A stretch of DNA of 37,389 nucleotides from an uncultured Methylococcaceae bacterium. GTDB taxonomy: Bacteria > Pseudomonadota > Gammaproteobacteria > Methylococcales > Methylomonadaceae. The notes below the pieces were generated by a model. It was given only the letters and a program-made list of their open reading frames with translations. It was not told where the DNA came from and made no database searches. The stretch lies in the NCBI GenBank assembly GCA_913056195.1, contig CAJXMF010000028.1, positions 1-37,389 of the forward strand, written 5' to 3'. Positions within the stretch are counted from its first letter, which is position 1; every line of letters starts with the position of its first letter. The translations under genes and the position numbers were made by a program. Shown piece by piece: positions 37,337 to 37,389 of this stretch.

Positions 37337-37389
37337 GTAACTACTCAGCGTAAATTCTTCTGTGGGCATAGGCTGTTGATTTATCAGGC
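37337..37389 (-). repeat. 154-bp MITE-like element, copy E (cut by window edge)
   Basis: This is a perfect match, in reverse orientation, to positions 102-154 of the 154-bp element. It runs off the right end of the window, so its target duplication cannot be judged. Confidence 0.9.

Overview
The window is dense bacterial chromosome with 32 protein-coding genes called, no RNA genes, no CRISPR array, no prophage and no transposase. Gene content and order point to a gammaproteobacterium: class I adenylate cyclase, MtfA, the tgt-yajC-secD-secF cluster and the ndk-rlmN-pilF-hisS-yfgM-bamB-der cluster are all typical. A methanotroph-like lineage (Methylococcales) is my best guess from the overall mix of genes and intergenic repeats, but no methane-oxidation gene is present, so that is inference. 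LAYOUT. 1-4.8 kb (minus strand): central carbon genes tkt, pyk and gap. 5-6.1 kb: an orphan Tat-exported TRAP-type binding protein. 6.1-9.6 kb (minus): a tight DUF2835-cyaA-PilZ operon joining cAMP synthesis to a predicted cyclic-di-GMP receptor. 9.8-10.7 kb (minus): the membrane protease htpX. 10.8-12.5 kb (plus): a periplasmic sorbosone/glucose dehydrogenase-like protein translationally coupled to a NudF-type ADP-ribose pyrophosphatase. 12.5-14.6 kb (minus): glycogen debranching enzyme glgX. 15-16.4 kb: DUF2288 and a TPR protein. 16.7-18.8 kb (minus): thiO-pyrD. 19-20.6 kb: an outer-membrane barrel with a coiled-coil stalk and a small lipoprotein. 21-28.1 kb (plus): hemL-rmuC, tgt, yajC-secD-secF. 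28.5-35.3 kb (plus): ndk-rlmN-pilF-hisS-yfgM-bamB-der. 35.5-37.1 kb: tpx, converging on a membrane-protein/mtfA pair. HOW THE GENES WORK TOGETHER. Much of the right half serves the cell envelope: YajC-SecDF and YfgM act at the Sec translocon, BamB in barrel assembly, PilF in type IV pilus secretin assembly, HtpX in inner-membrane quality control. The left half is carbon metabolism plus second-messenger signalling. REPEATS. The most striking feature is a 154-bp non-autonomous element present as three intact copies (14791-14944, 16392-16545, 28293-28446) and two partial copies cut by the two ends of the window (1-67, 37337-37389). It has 15-bp terminal inverted repeats, 8-9 bp target-site duplications, near-identical copies and an interior predicted to fold into a branched structure with two hairpins. 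A second, unrelated 164-bp inverted-repeat element lies at 9616-9779. Smaller dispersed palindromes (GTTCCCAA-type, GGTGGAT-type, GTAGGAG-type and a 62-73 bp TGAATTAAGA-ended unit) fill most of the longer gaps.
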